This document shows, piece by piece, positions 20,424-29,631 of a DNA stretch of 64,000 nt. A model generated the notes under the pieces. That model did no database searches and was not told the origin of the DNA. It saw only the letters and a list, made by a program, of their open reading frames with translations. Every line of letters starts with the position of its first letter. Within the stretch, counting starts at the first letter, position 1. The translations under genes and the position numbers were made by a program. The DNA comes from Microvirga sp052115485. GTDB lineage: Bacteria > Pseudomonadota > Alphaproteobacteria > Rhizobiales > Beijerinckiaceae. The DNA lies in NCBI RefSeq assembly GCF_052115485.1, contig NZ_JBFRGU010000009.1, positions 9,910 through 73,909 on the forward strand, read 5' to 3'.

Positions 20424-21653
20424 TCAGCGGGCCGCGCGCAATTCGCGCAGCAACGCGCTGTCGGCGTAACCATCCGGAATCAGGTTGGCGGCAAGCTGGA
20501 AATTCCGCACGGCTTCGCGGGTCTTGGAGCCCAGCATGCCATCCGCCTCGCCCTCATAGAAGCCGAGTGTTGCAAGGCGCTTCTGCAGTTCCTGCCGCTG
20601 GTCCTTGCTCAGCATCGGCTCATCTTTCGGCCAAATGCCCTTGATCGGCAACCCACCCGTCAAGCGGTCGCCGAGATGGGCGACGCCCATGGCGTAGGCA
20701 TCGGACGAATTGTAAGCCTTGATGACGGTGAAATTGTCCGTGATCAGGAAGGCAGGGCCGCTTGCGCCGCCCGGCAGGAACAGGCTCGCCTCACCGGCGC
20801 GCGGCATGGTCTTACCGTCGACTCGGCGCACACCGAGACCCGACCAACTCGCAAAGCCCTGTCGCAGATTGCGGAAATCGAAGCCTTTCGGCAGTTGAAC
20901 CTCGACCCCCCAGGGTAGCCCTGGCTGCCAACCCTTCTGGCGCAAATAATGCGCCGTCGAGGCAAGCGCATCAGGAACCGAAGCCCATATGTCCCGCGTC
21001 CCGTCCCCATCGCCGTCGACTGCATATTCCATGAAGCTCGACGGCATGAACTGGGTCTGCCCCATGGCGCCGGCCCAGGATCCGAGCATCTTGGCCCGGT
21101 CTATATGATCCTGTTCGAGGATTTCGAGAGCAGTCAGCAACTCGTTCTTGAAGAAGTCGCCGCGATAGCCGGTATAGGCGAGGGTCGCCAGAGCCCGCAC
21201 CACGTAGATCGAGCCGGTAAAGCTGCCGAAATTGGTCTCCATGCCCCAAACGCCGAGCACCACGGCACGCGGCACACCATAGCGGCGTTCGACATGATCG
21301 AGGGTCTTCGACCATTGATTTGCAAGCTGACGGCCGCGCTCGATCTTCTGCGCCGAGACCGAACCCTCGACGTAATCCCAGATCGGCCGAACGAATTCCG
21401 ATTGCTTCTTGGTAAGCGCGATGATCTTCGGATCGGGCGCGACCCCACGAAAGGCGCCGTCGAATGTCGCCCGGGACACACCGCGCGCCTTGGCCGCAGG
21501 CCAAAGGCCCGCAATGAAGCGGTCGAACCCGGCCTCGGAGACCTCTTGTTGCGCCTGCACCGGCGAAACGGTCGATGCGAGACCGGCAGCCATCGTCAGG
21601 CCCAAAAACAGAGCTCCGCTCAAAATGCGGTGCAGAGACAAGGCTTTGCGCAT
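20424..21653 (-). CDS. Lytic murein transglycosylase, MltB family
   Basis: A 409-residue periplasmic enzyme that cleaves peptidoglycan glycan strands to 1,6-anhydro-muropeptides. After a signal peptide (MRKALSLHRILSG ... PVQAQQ) comes the SLT_2 domain (about 40-330) with the catalytic glutamate in LGVWGMETNFGSF. LGSWAGAMGQTQFMPSSF and VDGDGDGTRDIW follow. A C-terminal peptidoglycan-binding domain (about 345-405, LGFYEGEADGMLGSKTREAV) ends the protein. I chose the ATG at 21653, which gives a basic signal-peptide N terminus; a GTG four codons upstream is possible. Confidence 0.92.
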   Translation of the reverse strand: MRKALSLHRILSGALFLGLTMAAGLASTVSPVQAQQEVSEAGFDRFIAGLWPAAKARGVSRATFDGAFRGVAPDPKIIALTKKQSEFVRPIWDYVEGSVSAQKIERGRQLANQWSKTLDHVERRYGVPRAVVLGVWGMETNFGSFTGSIYVVRALATLAYTGYRGDFFKNELLTALEILEQDHIDRAKMLGSWAGAMGQTQFMPSSFMEYAVDGDGDGTRDIWASVPDALASTAHYLRQKGWQPGLPWGVEVQLPKGFDFRNLRQGFASWSGLGVRRVDGKTMPRAGEASLFLPGGASGPAFLITDNFTVIKAYNSSDAYAMGVAHLGDRLTGGLPIKGIWPKDEPMLSKDQRQELQKRLATLGFYEGEADGMLGSKTREAVRNFQLAANLIPDGYADSALLRELRAAR

Positions 21654-21734
21654 GCAGGCGTTCACTCGCGGGAAAGGTTCATCAGCCCCATTGCGCCATC
21701 ATTGCGATTAACGAACCGTTGATCAACGCCCCGT

Positions 21735-22721
21735 TCAGGCAGCTTTGCGGGCCGCGAGCGCCTTTTCCCACCGCAAGGCCTGCTCGACGATGACGGCGAG
21801 GTCGTCATAGAGCGGCTTCCAACCAAGGCTGCGAACACGCGCCACCCCAGCGACGAGATTGGCCGGATCGCCGGCCCGGCGCGGGCTGAACCGGACTTCG
21901 AAATCGACGCCGGAGACTTTCTTGACGACCTCGATCACTTCGAGAACCGAGGCGCCGTGCCCATAGCCGCAGTTGAGAACGAGGTTATCCCCACCGCCAC
22001 GCAGATGGTTGAGAGCCACCAGATGCGCCCGCGCCACATCGTTGACCTGAACATAATCGCGGATGCAGGTGCCGTCCGGCGTCGGATAGTCGGTGCCGAA
22101 CACTTCGAGATAGGGTCGCTGACCGAGCGCCGCTTGGGAGGCGATTTTCAGGAGATGCGTCGCCTGCGGCGACGACTGGCCCGAACGCCCCTTGGGATCA
22201 GCGCCCGCCACGTTGAAATAGCGCAGGACGCCATAGCGTAGGCCGTGAGCCTTCGCGACATCCTCGAGAATCCACTCGGTCACCACTTTGGAGCGGCCGT
22301 AGGGGTTGATCGGGGAGATCGGCGTATCCTCGGTGAGCGGGCTCGCATCGGTGTTGCCATAGACCGATGCGGTCGAGGAGAAGATGAAATTCTTGACGCC
22401 TTTCTCGACCGCCGTTTCGATGAGGGTGCGCGCCTTGACCGAGTTGTTGAGGTAATAGCCCAGCGGATCGACCACCGATTCCGGCACGACGATCTTCGCG
22501 GCGAAATGCAGGATGCTGTCGATGCCGTGCTCGTCGATGAGCCGAGAGACGAGATCCTTGTCGGCGACATCGCCGGTAACGAGGGTCACCTCGGGCGCGA
22601 CCGCCCAGGGGAATCCTGTGGACAGGTTGTCGAGCACCACGACCTGCTCACCCGCATCCACCAGTTCGAGCACCATATGGCTGCCGATATACCCGGCACC
22701 GCCCGTTACAAGAACAGCCAT
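21735..22721 (-). CDS. galE: UDP-glucose 4-epimerase
   Basis: A 328-residue short-chain dehydrogenase/reductase family enzyme interconverting UDP-glucose and UDP-galactose. NAD site VLVTGGAGYIGSHMVLEL (3-20), catalytic Ser and YxxxK in SSTASVYGN and NPYGRSK (about 145-152), and the substrate loop YFNVAGADPKGRSGQ (about 170-184) are present. A GGAGG ribosome site precedes the ATG by 4 nt. It faces galU across 186 bp and supplies precursors for surface polysaccharides. Confidence 0.95.
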   Translation of the reverse strand: MAVLVTGGAGYIGSHMVLELVDAGEQVVVLDNLSTGFPWAVAPEVTLVTGDVADKDLVSRLIDEHGIDSILHFAAKIVVPESVVDPLGYYLNNSVKARTLIETAVEKGVKNFIFSSTASVYGNTDASPLTEDTPISPINPYGRSKVVTEWILEDVAKAHGLRYGVLRYFNVAGADPKGRSGQSSPQATHLLKIASQAALGQRPYLEVFGTDYPTPDGTCIRDYVQVNDVARAHLVALNHLRGGGDNLVLNCGYGHGASVLEVIEVVKKVSGVDFEVRFSPRRAGDPANLVAGVARVRSLGWKPLYDDLAVIVEQALRWEKALAARKAA

Positions 22722-22907
22722 TTATCCTCCGAGAATCCGCTTTTCTAACGCCGATTAACCAAAACGCTTCAGCTTCAATTCATGTCCTTTATGGCAAACA
22801 GAAAATTAGGCTTGATGCAACAAGTCCCCAACCTTAGCTTTCAGGGATAAGGCTCTGCTCTCCGGGCGAGTGTCTGTCCTTCCCCCTCAGGATCTGATCT
22901 TTCCGCA

Positions 22908-23786
22908 ATGGCGCATTCCATGAAGCGTATCCGCAAAGCCGTCCTTCCCGTTGCCGGTCTCGGCACGCGTTTCCTCCCGGCCACGAAAGCCGTGCCGAAG
23001 GAAATGCTGTGCGTGGTCGACCGCCCGGTCGTCCAGCATGTGGTCGATGAGGCGCGGGCAGCCGGAATCGAACATTTCATCTTCGTTACCGGTCGCAACA
23101 AGGGCGTGATCGAGGACCATTTCGACCTCTCTTACGAGTTGAACCATACGCTCAAGAGTCGTGGAAAGACCAAGGAACTTGACGCTCTGGCGCAGGATCA
23201 GCCGGAAGCCGGCCAGACCAGCTTCACTCGTCAGCAGGAGCCGCTGGGCCTCGGCCACGCGGTCTGGTGCGCGCGCGATCTCGTGGGCGACGAGCCGTTT
23301 GCCGTAATCCTGCCGGATATGCTGAGCCGCGGCTCCATGGAGCAGATGGTATCGGCCTACGACAAGCACGGCGGCAACATCATCGCCGTTGAAGAGGTCC
23401 CCTCCGACCAGACGCACCAATACGGCATCGTCTCCATGGGCGAGACCTTCGGCCAGACCTTCGAGGTCACCGGCATGGTGGAAAAGCCCGCCAAGGGCAC
23501 CGCGCCGTCAAACTTCATGATTTCCGGCCGCTACATTCTGCAGCCCGAGATTTTCGATCTGCTCGGCACCCAGGAGCGTGGCGCGGGCAATGAAATCCAG
23601 CTCACCGACGCGATGATCCGCCTGATGAAGAACCAGAAGTTCTTCGGCATGAACTATCAGGGCCGGACCTACGATACCGGCTCCAAGATCGGCTTCCTCA
23701 TGGCGAATGTCGCCTATGCGCTCGAGCGAGACGATCTGGGCCCCGATTTCCGTCGCGAACTCGAGGCTTTCCTGCGTCAAAAGTAA
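22908..23786 (+). CDS. galU: UTP-glucose-1-phosphate uridylyltransferase
   Basis: A 292-residue nucleotidyltransferase making UDP-glucose from UTP and glucose 1-phosphate. The signature KAVLPVAGLGTRFLPATKA with KEML, VVDRPVVQHVVDEA, FVTGRNKGVIEDHFD, ILPDM and MVEKPAKGTAPSN are all present. The ATG at 22908 and the one at 22920 (MKRIRKAVLP) are both possible; neither has a strong ribosome site. Together with galE and kdsD it forms a sugar-nucleotide cluster for envelope glycans. Confidence 0.95.
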   Translation: MAHSMKRIRKAVLPVAGLGTRFLPATKAVPKEMLCVVDRPVVQHVVDEARAAGIEHFIFVTGRNKGVIEDHFDLSYELNHTLKSRGKTKELDALAQDQPEAGQTSFTRQQEPLGLGHAVWCARDLVGDEPFAVILPDMLSRGSMEQMVSAYDKHGGNIIAVEEVPSDQTHQYGIVSMGETFGQTFEVTGMVEKPAKGTAPSNFMISGRYILQPEIFDLLGTQERGAGNEIQLTDAMIRLMKNQKFFGMNYQGRTYDTGSKIGFLMANVAYALERDDLGPDFRRELEAFLRQK

Positions 23787-23800
23787 CCAGGATCTCAAGC

Positions 23801-23828
23801 GGGGAGGGGTTCGCTTGCCCCCCTCCCC
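23801..23828 (+). terminator. GC-rich hairpin between galU and kdsD
   Basis: GGGGAGGGG (23801-23809) and CCCCTCCCC (23820-23828) form a 9 bp stem. There is no U-tract, so it may only weaken read-through or protect the galU 3' end. Confidence 0.45.
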
Positions 23829-23844
23829 GTGCTAGAGGGCGCGC

Positions 23845-24840
23845 ATGGCTTCCTTGACCGCAACAAAGACTTCTTCCGAGCCGGCCGTCGCATCGGCCCT
23901 GCGCACCCTTGAGACCGAGCGGGACGGCCTGACCGTCCTGATGGCGGCCATCGGAGACGGGCTCGGGGAGGTTTTCACGCAAGCCGTCGACCTCATCGCT
24001 TCGGCGCAAGGCCGTGTGATCATCAGCGGCATGGGCAAATCCGGCCATGTCGCCCGCAAGATCGCGGCGACCCTCGCCTCCACAGGAACGCCGGCCTATT
24101 ACGTCCACCCGGCGGAAGCGAGCCATGGCGATCTCGGCATGGTGCGCAAGGAGGACGTGATCGTCGCCCTCTCCTGGTCTGGAGAGACGACCGAATTGGC
24201 CGATCTCATCGGTTACGCGAAACGCTTCCGGGTGCCGCTGATCGCCCTCACCTCCGGGGCCAACTCGACCCTGGGCGATGCCGCCGATCTGTGCCTCGCT
24301 CTGCCCAGGGCGAAGGAAGCCTGCCCGAACGGGCTTGCCCCGACCACCTCGACCACGATGCAATTGGCGATGGGCGATGCTCTGGCCGTCGCTCTTTTGG
24401 AAAAGCGCGGCTTCACGGCCGAGCATTTCCGCGTCTATCACCCCGGCGGAAAGCTGGGCGCGCAGCTGAAACTGGTTCGTGACGTGATGCACCGGGGCGA
24501 GCGTTTGCCCATCGTCGGCATCGATGCACGAATGGACGAGGCGATTGCCGAAATCGGAGCTAAAGGCTTCGGATCCGTCATCGTGACCAATGCCGACGGT
24601 ACGCTCGCAGGCATCGTCACCGATGGGGATTTGCGGCGCAATCTCAGGCCCGATCTCACAACCTTGCCCGTCACCGCCATCATGACGCGGACCCCGCGCA
24701 CCATCGCACCCGGCGAGCTTCTCGTGACCGCACTCGAAGTTCAGGAGACGGCGAAGATTACCGCCCTCGTCGTCATCGAGAACCACCGGCCCGTCGGCCT
24801 CGTGCACTATCTCGATCTGTTGCGCGAAGGCGTGGCGTAG
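23845..24840 (+). CDS. kdsD: Arabinose-5-phosphate isomerase (KpsF/GutQ family)
   Basis: A 331-residue enzyme that converts ribulose 5-phosphate to arabinose 5-phosphate, the first committed step of KDO for lipopolysaccharide. SIS domain about 40-180: VIISGMGKSGHVARKIAATLASTGTPAYYVHPAEASHGDLG, with SWSGETTEL. Then EHFRVYHPGGKLGAQLK and two CBS motifs, about 205-260 and 270-328. Length and domain order are standard. It lies 58 bp after galU. Confidence 0.93.
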   Translation: MASLTATKTSSEPAVASALRTLETERDGLTVLMAAIGDGLGEVFTQAVDLIASAQGRVIISGMGKSGHVARKIAATLASTGTPAYYVHPAEASHGDLGMVRKEDVIVALSWSGETTELADLIGYAKRFRVPLIALTSGANSTLGDAADLCLALPRAKEACPNGLAPTTSTTMQLAMGDALAVALLEKRGFTAEHFRVYHPGGKLGAQLKLVRDVMHRGERLPIVGIDARMDEAIAEIGAKGFGSVIVTNADGTLAGIVTDGDLRRNLRPDLTTLPVTAIMTRTPRTIAPGELLVTALEVQETAKITALVVIENHRPVGLVHYLDLLREGVA

Positions 24841-24913
24841 CTTTTTCCATAGGGATTGTCGTTCTTCCAGATGGCGAATCTCGTCGGAAGATCAGCGCCA
24901 TTTCAAGCGCAAC

Positions 24914-25978
24914 CTAGAGCCAGCCCTGTAGCTCCCTCTCGACGATGTGGCGGATTACGCGCATCCCGTCCTCACTGTCGTTGAGACACGGCAGGTAAGC
25001 GAATTGCTCACCACCGTGATGCATGAAGATCTCGCGATTTTCCACATCGAGCTCTTCCAGGGTTTCGAGACAATCGGCCGAGAAGCCCGGCGCGACGATC
25101 GCCAAGCGCTTCACGCCTCTCTCGGCAAGAGCCTCCACCGTCTTGTCGGTATAAGGCTGAAGCCATTCGTCGGGCCCGAAGCGCGATTGGAAGCTCATGA
25201 GAAAGCGATCCGCCGACCAACCGAAGGCTTCGCGCATGAGACGCCACGTCTTCACGCAGTGGCAATAATAAGGGTCACCCTTCAGGAGGTATTCCTTCGG
25301 CACCCCGTGAAACGAGACGAGGATGATTTCGGGCTCGAACGACAGCTTCGCCAGATTGCGTTTCATGGAGGAGACCACGGAGTCGATATAGACCGGATCA
25401 TCGTGATAGGGCGGCGACACGCGCACACTCGGCTGCCAGCGCATATCCATGAGAGCGCGGAAGGCGTGATCGCAGACCGTGGCAGAGGTCGCGGCCGCAT
25501 ATTGCGGGTAGAGCGGCACGAGCAGAATGCGGTCGCAACCCTGGTCGAGAAGGGCCCGGATACGCAGGCGAATTTCGGGCTTGCCGTAGCGCATGGCCCA
25601 ATCGACGACGACGCGGTCTCCGGCGATCTTGCCGAGATGACGGGTCAGATCTTCAGCCTGGGCGCGAGTGATGGTCTTCAGCGGCCCCTCGTTGCGCTCC
25701 TTGTTCCAGATCGTCTCATAATCCTTGCCTTTCCGTCCCGGACGGGTGGTGAGAATAATGAGATTGAGGATCGGCCACCACAGAAGCCGGGGCGTTTCGA
25801 TGACGCGCCTGTCGGAGAGAAATTCCTTGAGATAGCGCCGCATCGACCAGTAATCGGTGGCCTCGGGCGTCCCGAGATTAAGGAGCAGAACCCCGATTCG
25901 CCCGACCTTCATCGAAGGATGATCGGTCGGCTTGGCATCCGGCGCGTTCATCTGAACTGGATCGATCCGCTCATTCAT
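24914..25978 (-). CDS. hemH: Ferrochelatase
   Basis: The 354-residue enzyme inserts ferrous iron into protoporphyrin IX. Features: GRIGVLLLNLGTPEATD near residue 26, FLSDRRVIETPR, VDWAMRYGKPEI, LLVPLYPQYAAATSAT, the catalytic histidine in VSFHGVPKEYLLKGDPY (about 222-238), and the metal-side WLQPYTDKTVEALAE with VAPGFSADCLETLEEL. It converges with kdsD. The N-terminal 23 residues before VGRIGV are not conserved, so a later ATG at residue 23 is possible. Confidence 0.95.
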   Translation of the reverse strand: MNERIDPVQMNAPDAKPTDHPSMKVGRIGVLLLNLGTPEATDYWSMRRYLKEFLSDRRVIETPRLLWWPILNLIILTTRPGRKGKDYETIWNKERNEGPLKTITRAQAEDLTRHLGKIAGDRVVVDWAMRYGKPEIRLRIRALLDQGCDRILLVPLYPQYAAATSATVCDHAFRALMDMRWQPSVRVSPPYHDDPVYIDSVVSSMKRNLAKLSFEPEIILVSFHGVPKEYLLKGDPYYCHCVKTWRLMREAFGWSADRFLMSFQSRFGPDEWLQPYTDKTVEALAERGVKRLAIVAPGFSADCLETLEELDVENREIFMHHGGEQFAYLPCLNDSEDGMRVIRHIVERELQGWL

Positions 25979-26087
25979 TCAAGAAAGCTCCCCGCACCAC
26001 GCGGCCGAAAGTGCGGTCGCGCAGCGTTGCTATAACAAGTCTTTGTTTTGAAACGCTCTTTATGGAACGGTTTCCCACGTTCGAGCA

Positions 26088-26194
26088 CTAGAGTTTGATC
26101 GTTTCAGATTGAAACAGGATCAAACTCTCGATTCTTTTAAGCTCGCATGATCCGGGCGAACAGCCGGTTTCCACTTGTTCTGATCATGCTCTAG
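26088..26194. repeat. RIME-type intergenic repeat, copy 2
   Basis: A 107 bp copy of the element at 19027, again bounded by CTAG. Left half AGAGTTTGATC...GATCAAACTCT and right half GCATGATCCGGGCGAACAGCC...GATCATGC. It lies between the hemH start and the 3' end of the histidine kinase and touches neither gene. Confidence 0.9.
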
Positions 26195-26253
26195 ATAGGC
26201 GTTTCTGCGGAAAGCGCCAACAGGCCGAAAGGTCACTGCCGAGGAAATTTCTC

Positions 26254-28479
26254 TCAGTGGACGGAACCGAGCGGCTCGCTCTTCTTCAAAAGAGCATCGA
26301 TGGTGACATGCAGGCCACCTGGGTCGTAATTCGTTTCCACATGGGCATTCAATTGCGTCGTCAGGACCCTGTGCAACAGGCGTGAGCCGAAACCCTGCCG
26401 TTTGGGACGCGAGACCTTGGGGCCGCCCGTTTCGCGCCATTCGAGCCGAAGACGCTCACCCTCGATATCGGGATCAGTCGTCCAGTTGACCGCAACACGG
26501 CCCGTGCTCACCGAAAGTGCCCCATATTTAGCGGCATTGGTGGTCAACTCATGGATCGCCATGCCAATCGGGACAGCGGCATCCGACGGCAATTCGACGG
26601 GTGTCCCCTCAATCAGAACGCGCGCGCCCGTGTCGTCGTTGTAGGGGCTCAACTCCTTTTCCATCAGCTCGCGCAAAGAGGCCGTCTGCCAGAGCGCTTC
26701 GGTAAGAAGCGAATGCGTATTGGCAAGCGAGATGATACGCCCGACGAACGCTTGATAGAACTCGTCCACATTGGACGTCGCGCGAGCAGTTGCTCCGACA
26801 ACCGCCTGCACCGTCGCGAGGGTGTTCTTGACGCGATGATGCAGTTCGCGAATGAGCAGCGATTGCTGCGCCTGAGCGTGCTTGCGTTCATTGATTTCGT
26901 GCTGAGCGGCCCGATAGAGATGACCGTTGTCGAGAGCGATTGCTGCCTGACCCGCGAGACCGACCATCAAACGCTCCGTGCGCTCGGTGAATACACCGGC
27001 TTTTCCGTGCCCGAACAAAAGCGCACCGTGAACTTCTCCCGTGCGGGAAACAACCGGAACCGCAAGATAACTACGCACCGGCCGCCCCCAATCGGGCGTC
27101 CCCGTGTAGGGTGCGTTGGGTCCAAAGCGTGAATCGAAGGTGATGTCGTCGGAGCGCACCACTTTTTCACGCGAAAAGCGTGGTTCGAAAACCTTGGCGC
27201 TATAACCCGCAGACGCGGCGTTGAAGGCCCCTCGCGATGCCCCTGCGAGGGCATAGAGCGTAAAGCATTCCGGCGGATCGTTCTCACCCCGGTAGAAAAA
27301 CGAGCCGAACTGTGCGCCGGTCAATTCGACGCCGGCATCGATCACCTTCTGGACGATGCGCTCGATGTCGAGTTCGGCGGCAAGAGACGAAACTGTCCGA
27401 TTGAGGATTTCGAGAGCTGTTGTTTCCGCCTGCAATTCACTCGTTCGCAATGCCACGTCCTGCTCCAGGAGGGCCGCGTTCTGCGCTTGCTCGCGGAATT
27501 GCTGCGAGGCAAAGGCGGTAAGGGCAATGAGCGCGAGCAGCGCGACCAGGGCAAACACCCCATACAAGCGTGTCTGCGCGACCCACGGCGCCCAATATGC
27601 TTGGCGTGGCGCGCTCACCTGAACATACAGGGGAAAGACGCCAACCTTATGGTAGGACCCGATACGTTCTTCGCCGGCGGCCTTATAGACAAAGGTGCCG
27701 AAGCGCGGATTCCGCGCTGCGGCATTCGCAAATCCGTCCTTCTCGAGCGGCATGAAGGAAATGCCGTCAGCGGGCGGTGGAAACTGTGCGAGAACGGCGG
27801 TATCGGAGGCGCGAAACAAGGTGACCTGGCCACCTTTCGGCAATCGAAGCTCGCTCCAATGCGTGTTGAAATAGGCGAGCGACGCCGTCACCGACATGAT
27901 GCCGCGAAACGAACCGTCGGGAAACTCGAGCCGACGACTTGCGAGGAATGTCGGACGTCGCGTGACACTGCCGATGATGGGCGCACCGACGAAAAGACCG
28001 GTCGAGGGATTTTTCTGGGCAATGAAGATGTCGCGCTCGACGGCACTGGAAAACGGCGCTGGGAACTCCGCCGTCGTCATGCGAAGGAGGCCATCGGAAT
28101 CGTTGAGCCAGATATCCTCGATATAGGGCAACGTGCCCTTGATCGCGCGCACCTCGTCCCACAAAGCATGAGAGGATCCGATCGTATTCCAGTTCTGTTC
28201 TTCGATCAGGGTCGCGGTTTTTTGTAACGCGAGATCCGACACCTCGAAGAGGCGGGATGCGTGGTCCGCGAGGAAGAAGGCATTGCTTCGTGTGTTGTCC
28301 TCAATCTGCTGCAGCAGACGATCCCGTTGTTCCCACGCGATATAGCCGAAAGTGATGGCAATAAAGGCGACGCCGAACAGGCCCATGATCAAAGCGATCC
28401 GGCCTCGCGTCAGCGAGCGTCTCCGCTGCTTTTGCGAGAGGGTGGATTTGAACGCGCGCGTGGAGGGCTGGAATTGCAA
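26254..28479 (-). CDS. Membrane-bound HWE-family sensor histidine kinase
   Basis: A 741-residue kinase. Membrane segments at about 28-49 and 304-325 enclose a periplasmic sensor of about 250 residues of Cache type. A coiled linker, a GAF domain (about 365-520) and an HWE kinase core follow. The phosphoacceptor is in ELHHRVKN (His548). The family residues are His643 in IHELTTNAAKYGA and Trp681/Glu683 in LEWRETGGP. HWE kinases in Rhizobiales often feed the general stress response (PhyR) or light responses. No response regulator is adjacent, so the partner is unknown. Confidence 0.9.
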   Translation of the reverse strand: MQFQPSTRAFKSTLSQKQRRRSLTRGRIALIMGLFGVAFIAITFGYIAWEQRDRLLQQIEDNTRSNAFFLADHASRLFEVSDLALQKTATLIEEQNWNTIGSSHALWDEVRAIKGTLPYIEDIWLNDSDGLLRMTTAEFPAPFSSAVERDIFIAQKNPSTGLFVGAPIIGSVTRRPTFLASRRLEFPDGSFRGIMSVTASLAYFNTHWSELRLPKGGQVTLFRASDTAVLAQFPPPADGISFMPLEKDGFANAAARNPRFGTFVYKAAGEERIGSYHKVGVFPLYVQVSAPRQAYWAPWVAQTRLYGVFALVALLALIALTAFASQQFREQAQNAALLEQDVALRTSELQAETTALEILNRTVSSLAAELDIERIVQKVIDAGVELTGAQFGSFFYRGENDPPECFTLYALAGASRGAFNAASAGYSAKVFEPRFSREKVVRSDDITFDSRFGPNAPYTGTPDWGRPVRSYLAVPVVSRTGEVHGALLFGHGKAGVFTERTERLMVGLAGQAAIALDNGHLYRAAQHEINERKHAQAQQSLLIRELHHRVKNTLATVQAVVGATARATSNVDEFYQAFVGRIISLANTHSLLTEALWQTASLRELMEKELSPYNDDTGARVLIEGTPVELPSDAAVPIGMAIHELTTNAAKYGALSVSTGRVAVNWTTDPDIEGERLRLEWRETGGPKVSRPKRQGFGSRLLHRVLTTQLNAHVETNYDPGGLHVTIDALLKKSEPLGSVH

Positions 28480-28869
28480 TGTCGCTCTGGTTCTCCGGAT
28501 TGCGGGTCACTGGCACACAGTAATGGTTCAGACCAGAACCACAAGGCGGCCAAACAGCACCCTAACGTGGCCGTTGACGAGCGGTTCCGTCAATTCGTGC
28601 CCCTTTTGTTCGATCGGATCCAGGGCAAAATCCCCTATCAAACTAAAAGCCCCCCGCCTTTCGACAAGACGGGGGGCCGGAGTGGAACTTGGATGAGCTC
28701 GGAATAGACGACCCGCGCAGAACGCCGCGGTCTTCGACCTTGGGCACATACTCGATCACCTGGTGCACCAAGAGCTGGCTCGCCGCAGCATCGCCTATCT
28801 GCTGTGCAAGCTGCCGGGAGACCTGATACGGGTGGGGTCCAAGGCACTTTTTACAAAGAAAGAGAATCG
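28480..28869. other. Intergenic region between the kinase and ung
   Basis: A divergent region of 390 bp. A minus-strand open frame with protein-like composition (28643 to about 28850) reads PHPYQVSRQLAQQIGDAAAS and on to the terminator at 28645. It has no recognisable start outside ung and no known family, so it could be a gene remnant. Nothing else was recognised. Confidence 0.35.
28645..28677 (-). terminator. Orphan intrinsic terminator on the minus strand
   Basis: GCCCCCCG (28649-28656) pairs with CGGGGGGC (28670-28677), followed on the minus strand by UUUU. It would stop a transcript coming from the direction of ung before it reaches the kinase gene. Confidence 0.65.
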
Positions 28870-29574
28870 ATGAGAGGACCCATCGAGCAGGCTCTTGCCG
28901 ACTTTCGGGGCAAGCCCCAGGCGCTTGGATGGCAAGAACTGCCCTTTTTCTCAGGACATGCCGCCGATGCCGTGGCGCGACGGGTCGACGAGCGTATGGC
29001 GGCGGGCGCTCAAGTCCTTCCGCCCGCCGGCGATATCTTCAATGCGCTCGTCACGACGCCGCTCGATCAGGTGAAGGTCATCATTCTCGGCCAGGACCCC
29101 TACCCGACGCCGGGAGACGCTCACGGGCTCGCCTTCTCCTATCATGGTAAACGCCGCCTGCCCGCCTCGCTGAAAACCATTCTTGCCGAAATGGCTGAAG
29201 AGACCGGCGCTCCCATGCCACGATCCGGGGATCTGACGCCCTGGGCGAGACAAGGCGTTCTTCTCCTCAACACCGCTCTGACGGTGGAGGCAGGCAAGGC
29301 AGGAGCGCATCTCAAATTCGGCTGGTCGGCGCTCACTGACGACGCTGTCGGCACCATTTCCCGCGAGCGCCCCGCCGTCGTGTTCCTGCTCTGGGGCGGC
29401 CCGGCGCGAAAACGCGCCGAACTCATCGACAGGACGAAGCATCTCGTCATCGAATGTGGCCACCCCTCCCCGCTCAATAGGCTGCGCGACTTCCGGGGTT
29501 CAAAACCTTTCAGTCGAGCGAATGATTGGCTGGCGGAAAAGGGAATGACGCCCATCGATTGGCGATTGGACTAG
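28870..29574 (+). CDS. ung: Uracil-DNA glycosylase
   Basis: A 234-residue family 1 glycosylase that removes uracil from DNA. Water-activating loop GQDPYPTPGDAHGLAFS (74-90, catalytic Asp76), uracil-binding NTALTVEAGKAGAH, and the leucine loop GHPSPLNRLRDF near residue 198. The ATG at 28870 was chosen; the frame runs 22 codons further upstream, but that part is unlike the family. AGAGA lies just before the start. Confidence 0.93.
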   Translation: MRGPIEQALADFRGKPQALGWQELPFFSGHAADAVARRVDERMAAGAQVLPPAGDIFNALVTTPLDQVKVIILGQDPYPTPGDAHGLAFSYHGKRRLPASLKTILAEMAEETGAPMPRSGDLTPWARQGVLLLNTALTVEAGKAGAHLKFGWSALTDDAVGTISRERPAVVFLLWGGPARKRAELIDRTKHLVIECGHPSPLNRLRDFRGSKPFSRANDWLAEKGMTPIDWRLD

Positions 29575-29586
29575 GAGCCCTCCACC

Positions 29587-29623
29587 GTCATTCCGGGGCC
29601 GCGGCAGCGGAACCCGGAATGAC
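29587..29623. repeat. REP-like inverted repeat between ung and the oxidoreductase
   Basis: GTCATTCCGGG (29587-29597) and CCCGGAATGAC (29613-29623) are exact inverted repeats around GCCGCGGCAGCGGAA. A related element is at 44971. It lies between convergent genes and may act as a bidirectional terminator. Confidence 0.75.
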
Positions 29624-29631
29624 AGATTTCG

